From assembly GCA_963742875.1 (NCBI GenBank), contig CAVUNO010000026.1, positions 1,116,001-1,180,000 on the forward strand: a stretch of DNA of 64,000 nucleotides, written 5' to 3'. This document shows, one piece after another, positions 54,801-63,576 of the stretch. The notes under the pieces were generated by a model, which was given only the letters and a program-made list of their open reading frames with translations, searched no databases and was not told the DNA's origin. Position 1 is the first letter of the stretch, and every line of letters begins with the position of its first letter. The translations under genes were made by a program, and so were the position numbers. The DNA is from Bog-532 sp963742875 (lineage in GTDB: Bacteria > Actinomycetota > Actinomycetes > Streptosporangiales > Streptosporangiaceae).

Positions 54801-55002
54801 GCACCTCGCCGTCGGACGGCGCGATCAGGCCGGCGATGCACCGCAGCAAGGTGGACTTGCCGCTGCCGCTGCGGCCGAGCAGTGCGACGAACTCGCCCTC
54901 ACCGACATCAAGGGTGATGCCGTCGAGCACGGGCACCGGGCGGCCGTCCGGCCCGGAGAACGACTTGCTCAGCGCCCGGACGCTGATCAGCGGATCGGTC
55001 AT
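51820..55002 (-). CDS. ABC ATPase fused to AAA-associated domain and two KdpD/Usp modules
   Basis: The 1060-residue protein has four parts. Residues ~1-250: a NrtD/SsuB-type ABC ATPase (Walker A GRSGSGKST, signature LSGGMRQRVGFARAL, Walker B ALLMDEPFSALD). Residues ~290-440: an AAA-associated C domain, common in nitrate/sulfonate-type ATPases. Residues ~450-620: a KdpD sensor domain with Walker A GAAPGSGKT, plus a Usp-like part (~640-780). Residues ~805-1060: a second KdpD/Usp copy whose Walker A is GYAAGCGTTT, lacking the Lys. It overlaps the permease gene by four bases (ATGA). The pairing suggests K+- or second-messenger-gated transport. It ends with the amber stop described separately. Confidence 0.85.
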   Translation of the reverse strand: MTDPLISVRALSKSFSGPDGRPVPVLDGITLDVGEGEFVALLGRSGSGKSTLLRCIAGLIAPSDGEVLFRGKRLAGCNRDTSMVFQTFALLPWLTVQQNVEIGLEARGVAPAQRTERALRAIDLVGLDGYESAYPKELSGGMRQRVGFARALVVGPAALLMDEPFSALDVLTSENLRGELLELWEGKRFPTKTMVMVTHNIEEAVLLADRILVLGTNPGRIRADMCNPLGRPRRRRTPEFEALVDQIYRMMTQRDEVSAAPPAPHGGAGIGAVGDSPLPQATVDGLSGLAEILLGRHDGAADLADLADSLGLEVDALLPLVDALVLLGFAELRGDRLALSGGGRIFAGASIQDSKEIFARTSLVRAPLVRTIHQALRSSLDGTLPVGFFTDILRTSFGEDEATRQLDIAVNWGRYAELYAYDATRGQIAQEDHGIGAALGDLPEPVRRGALHLYLGAAPGSGKTFTMLREGRALRGRGEDVVIGFVQTHGRRRTQEAISGLEIVPRRQGGGHDDTAGMDLDAVLARRPAVVLVDDFGQNTAAISSLRNAGIDVISTVDVGDLDRAADTVAEFTAPPPTTTVPDAALAEADDIRFVDNSPEALRKRLGHGNIYPANRVGEALAGVFSTASLAALRETGLQVVAETLAAPGSARPPHQRLDVLVAVADGAQADVLLARGVRLARCDGATCTVLVLARPGQAPTGGKATAVRSAVNDAGAALMVREGRDAAATIAQAVRDSGARHLVVAGTAVRLLQRWRPSLAERLADQLPDVHLHITTSHAGSAGRNAEGRNSPPGVPGSGRPRGAVRVYLGYAAGCGTTTAMLEEAARRRSRGSDVVIAAVDCHGREAVSAALEGLEVTGGGATLDTDAVLARRPEVACIDDLAALDARGETRLAAARRLADAGITVVATVHIGSMRGGDAGSGPLDEEAVLAFADEIELVDAPPSVLADRIRRGELVPATDIEQALRTDYAPETLGVLREQAFTIVAEHADRRLAAYRRGFTASSSERPVILACAAPLAGMEPLIRRAAALAAHLAGDFLVAVVPPSPLPPALERLLAS

Positions 55003-56741
55003 GCCAGCGCGTACTTCGACTCGGCGATACGGTACAGCCGCCGCCACAGCAGCGCGTTCAGCCCGGTTACGTAGACGGCCATGACCAGGATGCCCGCGAT
55101 GATCTCGTGGAAGTTATTGCGCGCGGTCGCCTCGGTGATGTAGCTGCCCAGGCCGCTGGCCACGAGGACATGCCGGTTGTAGATCACGATCTCGGCCACG
55201 ATGGAGGCATTCCACGCGCCGCCCGCCGCGGTGATCGCGCCGGTGACGTAGGCGGGGAATACGGCGGGCAGGATCATCCGCCGCCAGCGCACCCAGCCGT
55301 GCACGCCGAGGTTGTCCATGGCGTCCTTCAGGTCCGACGGCACAGCGCTCGCGCCGGCGATCACGTTGAACAGGATGTACCACTGGGTGCCCAGCGCCAT
55401 CAGCAGGATGCTGCCATAGTTGAGGCTGAGCCCTATATCCAGGAAGAGAACGATCGCGAACGGGAAGATGAAGTTCGCGGGGAAGCTGGCGAATACCTGC
55501 ACGACCGGCTGCAGGTACTGGGCGACTCTGGGATTGAAGCCGATCCAGACGCCGACTGGGACCCAGATCACCGACGCACCCGCCACCACCACGGCTACAC
55601 GCAGGAACGTCAGGAAGCCGAGCGCGAACGCGTGCCCGAAGACGCCCAGGCCCTGCTGTCCGGCGGCGAGGTAGGCAAGCATGCTGTACAGGCCGTAGCC
55701 GAGCACGGCGGCGACGACTGCGGCAAAGGCGATGTCGGCGGCGCGCCGCCTGGCGGCGTGGCTGACTAGGCTGCGGTCATCGATACCGGTGGCTGTGGCC
55801 ATTAGCTGGTTGACCGGCCGCGCGATGGCGCGTCTTCCCCGCCCGGCAAGGCCCGGCCAGCTGGACCGCCGCAAGACCCCGAGGACGATGGACCGGGGCT
55901 TCTGGCTCGCCTCCGTCTGCTCGAGGCGGAACCGCTCCGCAGTAGCCACCAGCGGCCGCCAGAACACGAAATTGACCGTCAGGATCATGATGATCATGGT
56001 GATGATGCCCCAGACAACATGCCCGAGCCGGCCCTGCTCCACGGCCACGCCGACGTACGAGCCCACCCCAGGAAGGGTGTAGCGATGACCGCCGACGATG
56101 ATGAGCTCCGATGCGGTGAGGAAGAACCAGCTGCCGCCGAAGCTCATCATCCCGTTCCACACCAGCCCGATCGCCCCGCCGGGCACGTCGACGCTCCAGA
56201 AACGCTTCCACCGCGACAGCCCCATGAGCCGGCTTGCCTCGTCCAGCTCACCGGACTGAGTGATCAGCGAGTGGTAGAAGGAGAAGGTGATGTTCCACGC
56301 CTGGGAGGTGAAGACGGCGAAGATCGACGCCGCCTCCAGCCCGAGCTCGGAACCGGGGAACAGCGCCAGGAAGAACGTCACCGTCACAGCGAGGAAGCCC
56401 AGCACCGGCACGGACTGCAAGATGTCCAGGGCCGGGATCAGAACGCGCCGCGCACGCCGGCTCCGCGCAGCCGCATAGGCGTAGCCCAGGCTGAACGCAT
56501 AGGCGAAGAACAAGGCGATGAACATGCGCAGCAAGCTGCGGGCCGCATAATAGGGCAGCCGTGACGGCGAGGTGTCGATCGTGGTCGCCTGGCTGGGGTT
56601 GAACGGGACATGGGCGCTCGCACCCACCCGGACGATGACGTACAGCAGCAGGAACACGCCCGCACCGACCACGGCGTCCAGGGGCCCGAACCTGAACCGC
56701 GCCCGCGCGTCCCGGCTGGGGAAGGTCGGCGTGACCGCCAT
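54999..56741 (-). CDS. Fused double permease of an ABC importer (NitT/TauT-like)
   Basis: The 580-residue protein contains two BPD_transp_1 modules in tandem: one around residues 70-290 with the loop GELDEASRLMGLSRWKRFWS, the second around 340-570 with LKDAMDNLGVHGWVRWRRMI. Both EAA-like loops for ATPase docking are visible. Each half would be a separate subunit in most transporters. No substrate-binding protein is nearby, so the solute is unknown; oxyanion or sulfonate is the family default. Confidence 0.85.
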   Translation of the reverse strand: MAVTPTFPSRDARARFRFGPLDAVVGAGVFLLLYVIVRVGASAHVPFNPSQATTIDTSPSRLPYYAARSLLRMFIALFFAYAFSLGYAYAAARSRRARRVLIPALDILQSVPVLGFLAVTVTFFLALFPGSELGLEAASIFAVFTSQAWNITFSFYHSLITQSGELDEASRLMGLSRWKRFWSVDVPGGAIGLVWNGMMSFGGSWFFLTASELIIVGGHRYTLPGVGSYVGVAVEQGRLGHVVWGIITMIIMILTVNFVFWRPLVATAERFRLEQTEASQKPRSIVLGVLRRSSWPGLAGRGRRAIARPVNQLMATATGIDDRSLVSHAARRRAADIAFAAVVAAVLGYGLYSMLAYLAAGQQGLGVFGHAFALGFLTFLRVAVVVAGASVIWVPVGVWIGFNPRVAQYLQPVVQVFASFPANFIFPFAIVLFLDIGLSLNYGSILLMALGTQWYILFNVIAGASAVPSDLKDAMDNLGVHGWVRWRRMILPAVFPAYVTGAITAAGGAWNASIVAEIVIYNRHVLVASGLGSYITEATARNNFHEIIAGILVMAVYVTGLNALLWRRLYRIAESKYALA

Positions 56742-57107
56742 GCGCTCGCTCCGATCTGCCCAGCTGCGATGGCCCGGGAACCATCCGGCAAGACAGGTAC
56801 CGCGACGGATCAACGAGTCCGATTCTGGACGATACAGCGCGGCAGCACATCCGGCCCGACCCCGGGCGCCAGCGGTCTTCGGGCCGGATCCGGGAATCCA
56901 CCAGCCGCCTACCCGCCGACCTGCGCGGCCTGCGGCGCACCCTTACCATTCCGGCCCGACCTGTTCCGTTCCCTTGCCGCAGCACAGCGCCCGCGCCGTC
57001 TTCGGTCCGGGCGATCAAGGCGGATATGCGACGAGCCGGCGAGCACGTCGATGTGGTGGAAAGGATCGCGAGCTAGCTGGCAGGAGATCGCGGGTCCGCG
57101 TTGATAT
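56742..57107. other. Non-coding stretch upstream of the ABC transporter
   Basis: No coding frame is convincing here. It probably carries the transporter promoter. Confidence 0.4.
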
Positions 57108-57608
57108 TCACCGAACCGCAGCCCGGGTGGCAGACGGCAGCAGGACTATCCCGTCGTCGTCGGCGTGCAGCATGTCCCCCGGCTGAAACGTGACGTGGCC
57201 GAACGTCACGGGTACGTCGACAGCACCGGTGCCGGTCTTCCCGCTCTTGCGCGGGATGGTGCCCAGAGCCTTTATGCCGAGATCGAGGCCGCGCAACGCC
57301 GCGCTGTCACGGACCGCCCCATGCACGACCAGTCCCGCCCAGCCGTTGGCCTGCGCTGCTCCGGCGATCAGGTCGCCGACGAGTGCTGTACGCAGGGAGC
57401 CGCCGCCGTCCACGATCAGGACGCCGCCCCGGCCGGGCGTCCGCAGCAGATCGCGGAGCAGGCCGTTGTCCTCGTGGCAGGAAACCGTACGCACCGATCC
57501 ACAGAAAATTCGCCGGCCACCGAACTGGCGGAACTGGACGTCACAGACTCGCACTTCCGGCCCGCATGCATCGACCAGGTTGGCGGTCGCCATACTGGTG
57601 TCCGTCAT
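57108..57608 (-). CDS. RraA-like protein (HMG/CHA aldolase family)
   Basis: The 166-residue protein starts MTDTSMATANLVDACG after GGAGGAGCT. Family features are VLIVDGGGSLRTALVGDLIA, AGLVVHGAVRDSAALRGLDL with the conserved Arg and Asp, and GIKALGTIPRKSGKTGTG. It may act as the RNase E inhibitor RraA or as a 4-hydroxy-4-methyl-2-oxoglutarate aldolase; the set of residues allows both. It is monocistronic. Confidence 0.85.
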   Translation of the reverse strand: MTDTSMATANLVDACGPEVRVCDVQFRQFGGRRIFCGSVRTVSCHEDNGLLRDLLRTPGRGGVLIVDGGGSLRTALVGDLIAGAAQANGWAGLVVHGAVRDSAALRGLDLGIKALGTIPRKSGKTGTGAVDVPVTFGHVTFQPGDMLHADDDGIVLLPSATRAAVR

Positions 57609-57842
57609 AGCTCCTCCCGGAGGCCAGGTCCCCGGACAGCTCCCGCCATCGGGCTTGACGGCGCCGCCCCACGCGATTATGCAACTCCAAAGCCAGACCC
57701 ATGGGCAGCAGCGCTCGCGGCAGCCAGAAACAGATCCGGTCGTGCATGACCGTTAGGGCCACGCTGGCGGTCCTGCCCAGCCTGTCTACGTGCGGTTGCG
57801 GGATCCGGCGCCAGTGGTGTGCCTTCCTGCATTTGGGCGGGT

Positions 57843-58508
57843 CTACTCGCTCGAGTGATCGATGTCCCCCTGCGCCAAGTCCTGCACTTGCTGCCTGGAG
57901 ATGTTGAGATGGATGCCGCCGGTAAATCCGGACACATTCCCGGAGGGGATAGCCACTTCCTTGTGACGCCACAAATGCCCCTCTTTGAGAAGTACGTGCA
58001 CGTGGGTCATCTGGTGTGTGCGGGGGTCGATGCAGAGCGCACGTAGCTGCCCGATCTCGCCGTCATCGGCATCACGGACGTGGTCGCCGCGGCGCTCCTC
58101 GTCCTCGGTAGGCAGGAGTATAGGAACGAGGTCCCTTTCTCCCGTCAGTACCTCCGCCCGGACCGGCGAGATCTGACCGCCGTCCACGACCGGCTCGTCG
58201 TCCGCTGGCCGCCACCCCTCCGTCACCAGCTCCAGTGGGCCGGCGTTGAGGATTTGCGCCAGAGTTTCTTCAGCGGCGATCAGATCCTTGAACTCCGCCT
58301 CGGTGTAGCGGAGCCGGATCTTGCCTGCTGGGGCGTCAACGTGGTCCAGTGGAACAAGGCGTGCCAGCCCCTCCCGGCCCTTCGGCTCGACCACGAGATG
58401 AGTTACCGTCCGGGTGCTGCGCTCGACAACAACGGACTTCACATCGCCGGAGACCTTACTATCGGTGGTGCGAGCTTCGCTCCCGATCACGAGCATTATC
58501 TCTGCCAT
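57843..58508 (-). CDS. PRC-barrel domain protein
   Basis: The 221-residue protein begins MAEIMLVIGSEARTTDSKVS and has two PRC-barrel-like halves (SVVVERSTRTVTHLVVEPKG; LRALCIDPRTHQMTHVHVLL) with the LIVDP-type turns. GAGGAAGC precedes ATG 58508. Such two-barrel proteins are cytoplasmic and of unclear function in actinobacteria, possibly linked to membrane or RNA interactions. Confidence 0.8.
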   Translation of the reverse strand: MAEIMLVIGSEARTTDSKVSGDVKSVVVERSTRTVTHLVVEPKGREGLARLVPLDHVDAPAGKIRLRYTEAEFKDLIAAEETLAQILNAGPLELVTEGWRPADDEPVVDGGQISPVRAEVLTGERDLVPILLPTEDEERRGDHVRDADDGEIGQLRALCIDPRTHQMTHVHVLLKEGHLWRHKEVAIPSGNVSGFTGGIHLNISRQQVQDLAQGDIDHSSE

Positions 58509-59066
58509 AGTCAGCTTCCTCGTTCTCGACACGGTTATCGCGAACCCTGCGCTGGTGGGCCCGATGCGAACCATTGCGCCGCGCAGGATCGCATCTCGAT
58601 AGTCGGTGGTGTTCCAGGTCCTCGCAAGGTGCGGGCCACAAACCAGCTCGCCAACCAGAGGGATCCGGGCCTGCCCAGGGCTCATTCGCAGACGGGCCTG
58701 CGCCGCAGGTCAGCCACGTGGGTGGCGGGCGAGCCGGCCTGTTGGCATGCTCTCGCTCGGCGGGAAACCCGCGAGGTTGGCGGGACGCAGCCTCCAGGTG
58801 CGCCCTATCGCAGACCAGGGTACAGACCGGGGGATGCCACGGGCGCGACGTGCCCGCCCGATGCGCGATCGTGAGGGAGCACGGCTTACTTCGCGGCCCG
58901 GGAACAGCCATGGCCCTTCTCAGAAGAGGTCCGGGCGGCGTTCCGGACACTGCGCCAGCCAGATATGACGGGCAGGGCACCACCGGCGCGCCGCCCCCAT
59001 ACCCGCGACGGCACCGGCCCGGGGCAGGCCCTGGCCGGGACATCCAGCCATAGGGAGAGCATTGTT
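58509..59066. other. Non-coding stretch before the thioredoxin-like gene
   Basis: About 560 bases, no gene recognised on either strand. Confidence 0.4.
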
Positions 59067-60087
59067 ATGACAGCACACTGGCCCATCCCCGCTGGGCTGC
59101 ACACGGCCTCGCCCCGGCTGCCGGTCGAACGTGAGCTGCCTTCTTTCGGCGGCGCGACCGGATGGCTCAACTCGCCGCCGCTGACACCAGCTGATGGCCT
59201 GCGCGGGAAGGTCGTCTTGGCCGGCTTCTGGACCTATACCTGCATCAACTGGCTGCGCCAGCTTCCCTACCTGCGCGCCTGGGCCGGGAAATACTCCGGC
59301 CAGGGGCTGGTGGTGGTCGGCGTGCACACACCTGAGTTCCCGTTCGAGCACAATGCCGATAGCGTCCGCCGGGCTGTCCAGGAGATGAGGATCGATTACC
59401 CGGTCGCAACCGATAACAACTATGGGGTATGGCGTGCCTTCGACAACAACTACTGGCCCGCGCTCTACTTCGCCGACGCGCAAGGGCGTATCCGGCATCA
59501 CCACTTCGGCGAAGGTGAATACGGCCAGTCAGAAATGGTTATCCAGCAGCTCCTAGCCGAGGCCGGAATCCGCCGGCGCGGGTCATGAGCTGGTGTCAGT
59601 CGATGCCCGCGGCGTGGAAGCCCCGGCCGACTGGGCCAGCTTGAGATCACCGGAAAACTACACCGGCTATGAACGCACCCAGAACTTCGCGTCCCCCGGT
59701 GGCGCGGTAGTGGGCAAGCCTCACGGCTATACGGCCCCAGCGGAGCTGAGACTCAACCACTGGGCCCTGTCGGGAGACTGGACGATGGAGGAACAGGCCG
59801 CCACGCTGAACACCTCTAGCGGGCGCGTCACCTGCCGCTTCCACGCCCGCGACCTCCATCTCGTCACGGCAGCAGCACCAGGAACTTCGCTGCGGTTCCG
59901 TGTGCTCCTCGACGGACAACCGCCCGGCACCGCGCACGGAAGTGATGTGGATGGCCACGGCAACGGCACGGTCACCCAGGCGCGGCTCTACCAGCTCATC
60001 CGCCAGCCCGGCCCCATCGCCGACCGCACCTTCGAGATCACCTTCCTCGACCCCGGCGCGCAGGCTTACGCGTTCACTTTCGGCTAG
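59067..60087 (+). pseudogene. Thioredoxin-fold protein with DipZ-like C-terminal module, frameshifted
   Basis: ATG 59067 starts MTAHWPIPAGLHTASP. Residues ~45-150 are a thioredoxin fold (VVLAGFWTYTCINWLRQLPY, VVVGVHTPEFPFEH, then FDNNYWPALYFADAQGRIRH). CINW replaces CxxC, leaving one Cys. A stop occurs at 59586 because of one extra G near 59581; without it the frame runs on into VSVDARGVEAPADWASLRSP, the beta-sandwich of DipZ-like proteins, and ends at 60087 (AQAYAFTFG). It would be a ~340-residue protein. It is probably a sequencing or recent indel, as both halves are clean. Confidence 0.8.
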
Positions 60088-60362
60088 ACCCAAGCTATGC
60101 ATGTGAACTGCCCCAGGTCGGCAGGGGACGCCGCTTGCAGCGTGGTACATGCATATTCGGCCCGCTCGGCAGGCCACGAGGTCCTGCCGGCGCAAAGAGC
60201 CACCCGGCGGGCTGCCTTTTCGTTACCGAGGCCAGGTGTATCTGCATTGGCTGCGGCTGCTCTGTAGTTTGGGGAGGACACCTCCCCCGCATCCGACCGT
60301 TGCTGCGCTTAGTGGCCCGCATATAGGCCAACGGGCAGCGCCTACGAGATTGGGGGAAACGC

Positions 60363-60569
60363 ATGAGTGCATGGTTTCATCACTGGATAGTCGTAGATTT
60401 CTACGATCCGGTCTGGCCCAACATCGCGGCATCGATTCTGTGCGCGGTTTGGGCCGTGCGCAGGGTCAAGATCCACCTTAAACGGCATCACCAGCTCATG
60501 ATTTGCCACCTTGCATCTCTTCATCAGAAGACCGCCGATCCGCATAATGAACAGGCTGTCCGTGCCTGA
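60363..60569 (+). CDS. Small protein with one hydrophobic helix
   Basis: ATG 60363 follows GGGGGAAA and encodes 68 residues: VDFYDPVWPNIAASILCAVW then AVRRVKIHLKRHHQLMICHL. A YDPVWPNI motif followed by a helix and a basic His-rich segment is reminiscent of small phage or conjugation-related proteins, but I cannot name a family. It is convergent with the GTPase gene. Confidence 0.65.
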   Translation: MSAWFHHWIVVDFYDPVWPNIAASILCAVWAVRRVKIHLKRHHQLMICHLASLHQKTADPHNEQAVRA

Positions 60570-60724
60570 ACAGTCCCGAAACCAGCAGTAGCGGGGAAAC
60601 GGCCGCTCAGCGGCGGACGAGCTACCTCCCAGACACGAAGTCGCGGCGTCAGCGGGGCACCATCCGCTGGGCGATCCAGGAGATGATTTCTAGGTTGAGG
60701 CCTGTCGGGCTTCGGTGGCGCTCG

Positions 60725-63391
60725 TTAATGGTGATCACCGTCAACTCGCTTGACCCCCAGAACGGCCGTTCCCGTCCGCAGGGCCAGCAGGATGGGCAGG
60801 ATGAAAGCGTACTCAGCGAGCTTGGCGTTGGGGGGGTGGCCGAGCCGTGGACCTTCGTTCTCGCTTGACCCGGACGTATCGACCGCCAGGTCGGCGCCCT
60901 GCGCGGACACAGGCAGGAAGTACACGCGATCTTCACCGAAGACGCTTTCAAGGCGCTCGATCAGGCGCCACCGGATCATGTCAGCCAGTGACTCCCGCTC
61001 CGCCTCTGACGCGTTCTCGCCGAGGGCGTCGCCGATGTTCGTCAGGTAGTCCTTCGCTGCCGCCGAGATCTCCGCCACCAGCCTCAGCTGCCAGTTGATC
61101 AGCTCGTTTCCCATGCCGCGGTCCTTGGGCATCCCAGAAACGTCGCCTTCCAGGTGAGCGCCGTACCCGGCGTTCGAGTGATACCACTCCAGGCTCGTTT
61201 CATCGATACGGTCCGGACCGTTGGGCGCCAGCGAGAGCATCCCGTTCTGCTGCAGGTAATCGAAGAACCCCGTGAGGAATCTCGCCTCCCCCTGGTCGGC
61301 GTCCGTGCCGCCACCGTCGACGGCATACAAGTCGGCCTTGGGAATGATGCACAAGAAGTTGGGTCCATCGGGCGGCCCGAGCGTGCCGCGGATTTCGGTG
61401 AGATCGTCGATCATCTTCTCCAGCAGTTCGATCTGCTGTATGCGGACGTTCCGCTCCGCTTCCTCGCTTGCCTTATCGCCCGGCGATGACCCGTCGGCCT
61501 CATCAGGGTCGTCGTGGACCGCCGCCTTCGCCTTCTCCTTCCTGTCTTCGAGGACCTTTTCGTAGTTGCCGATCAGCGTCTCCCAGCTATCGCGCGCTCG
61601 CGAGAACTTCAGCATCTGCTGCACGGCCGGCTCGATCGACGGATCGAAGAGGAAGACGATCGTTTCCGCGTACTTCAGCACCGCGAGTACGTATGGGTCC
61701 GCGCCCTCGCCGAGAACGCTGCGGGACACCATCTCGCCGGGGATGTCGGTGAAGACAAACTCAGCCCCGTGGCTCGGATCGTCGGTCGCCTCGACCCGCA
61801 GGTGGATGCTGTCCCTGGTGCCATGGTCCGTGGGCGCCGGAAGGCCGCCTTCCCAGTACCGGTCGATGTAACGGATGTAGCTCTGCTGGTCCCGGTCACT
61901 GCGGAAGCGGACGGTGGCGCGCAACGCCTGGATGTTGTTGTAGAAGGTCACCAGGCCGCTGAGCATGAGGGTCGATTTGCTGGTGCCCGGGCTGCCGATG
62001 AACACGACCGGGTGCGTCGGATCCGCCTTGGGATACCAGCCGCAATAGTCAGGGTCTTCAGGCGCGTACTCCTTGCCGCCGGGCGAGTCGGCCGAGAGCG
62101 CACGGGGCGGGCGACCTGACGGCCCGCAGCACACGAAGCGCAGAACAACATGCGTGTCCTCGCCGAGTTCGCTCACCATCCTGGCCACGATGGGGGCCAC
62201 GTCCCCTGCCGGCGGCTGTCCGTCCTCTGGAACCACGTCGGCCAGTTCATCGCCGGTCAGCAACTCCCAGTAGCGTTCCGAGAGCCGGACCCCCGAACGG
62301 ACGTCCCTGGCCACCGCGTTCAGCAGCAACGGCAGGAACCGGGGGGTGACCACCACGCGGTGCGAGAGCGTGAACGGGACACCGACTTTATAGAGCCCCG
62401 GGTACGCGTGCGCCGCGGCTTCGGAGCGATGGCCGAGCAACAGGACCAGGGCCAGCCGGGCGCGATGAATCATTTGCGATAGGATGCCTCGCCGTCCGGC
62501 GTTCTCGCTGTTAAGGAACCTGTCAGCCAGCTTGTCCTCCTGGATGACTAGCTCGGCCAGATCCAGGTACGCCGCGAACGTAGGCGCGATGGCCGGCTCA
62601 TGGGTCAGCTCGAGGAACCTCTTGTATCCGTCAGGCGCGGCAGGTTCCTCTCCGGCGGCATCCGGGTCGACGTGGTTGAGCAGCCGACGGACATGCGGCT
62701 GGTCGTAGACCAGCGACATCAGATGGCCGGCCAGCCTCCATGGCTCGAAGCCTGCAATAAGAACCCGGATAAGGATGTCGAAGGGCGACTCGGCTTTCCG
62801 GGTGCTAGGCGGCGCCGGGCGGCGTGGCAGGCCCGCCTCCCCCTGCGGGCCTGCCACGCTGGTTTCCCCCCCGGCTAGCAGGGACCGCAGGTCGGCGAAC
62901 GGCGACAACTCCTGATGTATTGCCCGGGCGAAGCCGTAGCGGTCGAATTTCTGCCACCAGTACTCCCGAATCTTCCGGGCCGTCTCGGTGTCATACAGTC
63001 CCTCGCTGACCAGGCCTTCAGGCAGGTCATCCTGCCCGGCATAGGCGTACGGCGCACGGGTGGCGCGCATCGATCCAGGGAGGTTACGCGCGGCGAGCTC
63101 TTGCTCAATCCGGTCAAGGTACGCGGCGTAGTGCGCGAGGATCTCGTTGCATTCCTTTCGGTAGTCCGGTGTCAGGTTGAGTTCGAACGTGCCCGGGTTG
63201 CGCAGGCTCATAGGCAGCCCGCAAGCTGGGCAAACGAAGGCGACGCTGTTATTGGGAACGATCGTCTGCAGCAGGTCGTCGCGGGTATTGCCTGGTCCTG
63301 GCCGACGCGTCGCGGTCTGCAGGCTCCGAGGAACTTCGCTACCCGGTTCCTGCGGGGTGCCGTCGCCCGGAGTCGGGTAATTCTTAGCCAT
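60725..63391 (-). CDS. Large P-loop GTPase-like protein with an atypical Walker A
   Basis: The 888-residue protein starts at ATG 63391 (MAKNYPTPGD) after GGAGAAGG. The N-terminal half is mostly helical and includes a small Cys pair (FVCPACGLPMS) and, later, CCGPSGRPP and YCGWYP. The GTPase domain (~455-880) has VVFIGSPGTSKSTLM (the consensus GK is preceded by Ser, not Gly), a DIPGE switch (D549), and PKAD for base recognition (D687). The long helical insertion between switch and base motifs (SRARDSWETLIGNYEKVLED) is unusual. It resembles dynamin-like or double-GTPase conflict proteins and is separate from the 29-39 kb operon. Confidence 0.75.
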   Translation of the reverse strand: MAKNYPTPGDGTPQEPGSEVPRSLQTATRRPGPGNTRDDLLQTIVPNNSVAFVCPACGLPMSLRNPGTFELNLTPDYRKECNEILAHYAAYLDRIEQELAARNLPGSMRATRAPYAYAGQDDLPEGLVSEGLYDTETARKIREYWWQKFDRYGFARAIHQELSPFADLRSLLAGGETSVAGPQGEAGLPRRPAPPSTRKAESPFDILIRVLIAGFEPWRLAGHLMSLVYDQPHVRRLLNHVDPDAAGEEPAAPDGYKRFLELTHEPAIAPTFAAYLDLAELVIQEDKLADRFLNSENAGRRGILSQMIHRARLALVLLLGHRSEAAAHAYPGLYKVGVPFTLSHRVVVTPRFLPLLLNAVARDVRSGVRLSERYWELLTGDELADVVPEDGQPPAGDVAPIVARMVSELGEDTHVVLRFVCCGPSGRPPRALSADSPGGKEYAPEDPDYCGWYPKADPTHPVVFIGSPGTSKSTLMLSGLVTFYNNIQALRATVRFRSDRDQQSYIRYIDRYWEGGLPAPTDHGTRDSIHLRVEATDDPSHGAEFVFTDIPGEMVSRSVLGEGADPYVLAVLKYAETIVFLFDPSIEPAVQQMLKFSRARDSWETLIGNYEKVLEDRKEKAKAAVHDDPDEADGSSPGDKASEEAERNVRIQQIELLEKMIDDLTEIRGTLGPPDGPNFLCIIPKADLYAVDGGGTDADQGEARFLTGFFDYLQQNGMLSLAPNGPDRIDETSLEWYHSNAGYGAHLEGDVSGMPKDRGMGNELINWQLRLVAEISAAAKDYLTNIGDALGENASEAERESLADMIRWRLIERLESVFGEDRVYFLPVSAQGADLAVDTSGSSENEGPRLGHPPNAKLAEYAFILPILLALRTGTAVLGVKRVDGDHH

Positions 63392-63576
63392 GACCTTCTC
63401 CCTGAGTCGAAAGGCGGCAGCCCGCGGGCCGGGCCACCGTAAGCGACGATAGGCAGCCTGCGCCGAGAGGACCCAGCAATTATTCATACGATTGGGTGCA
63501 AAACTTTGCTTGTCTTTCGGGATGCTCGGGCGACATTGTGGATGGGTTGCCCGGATGGGACAAAATGGAGTAAAGG

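Noticed and set aside
57609..57842. Short minus-strand frame containing LPRALLPMGLALELHNR upstream of rraA
   Set aside because: It is short, overlaps the rraA start in another frame and has no recognisable family; evidence was too thin to list it as a gene.
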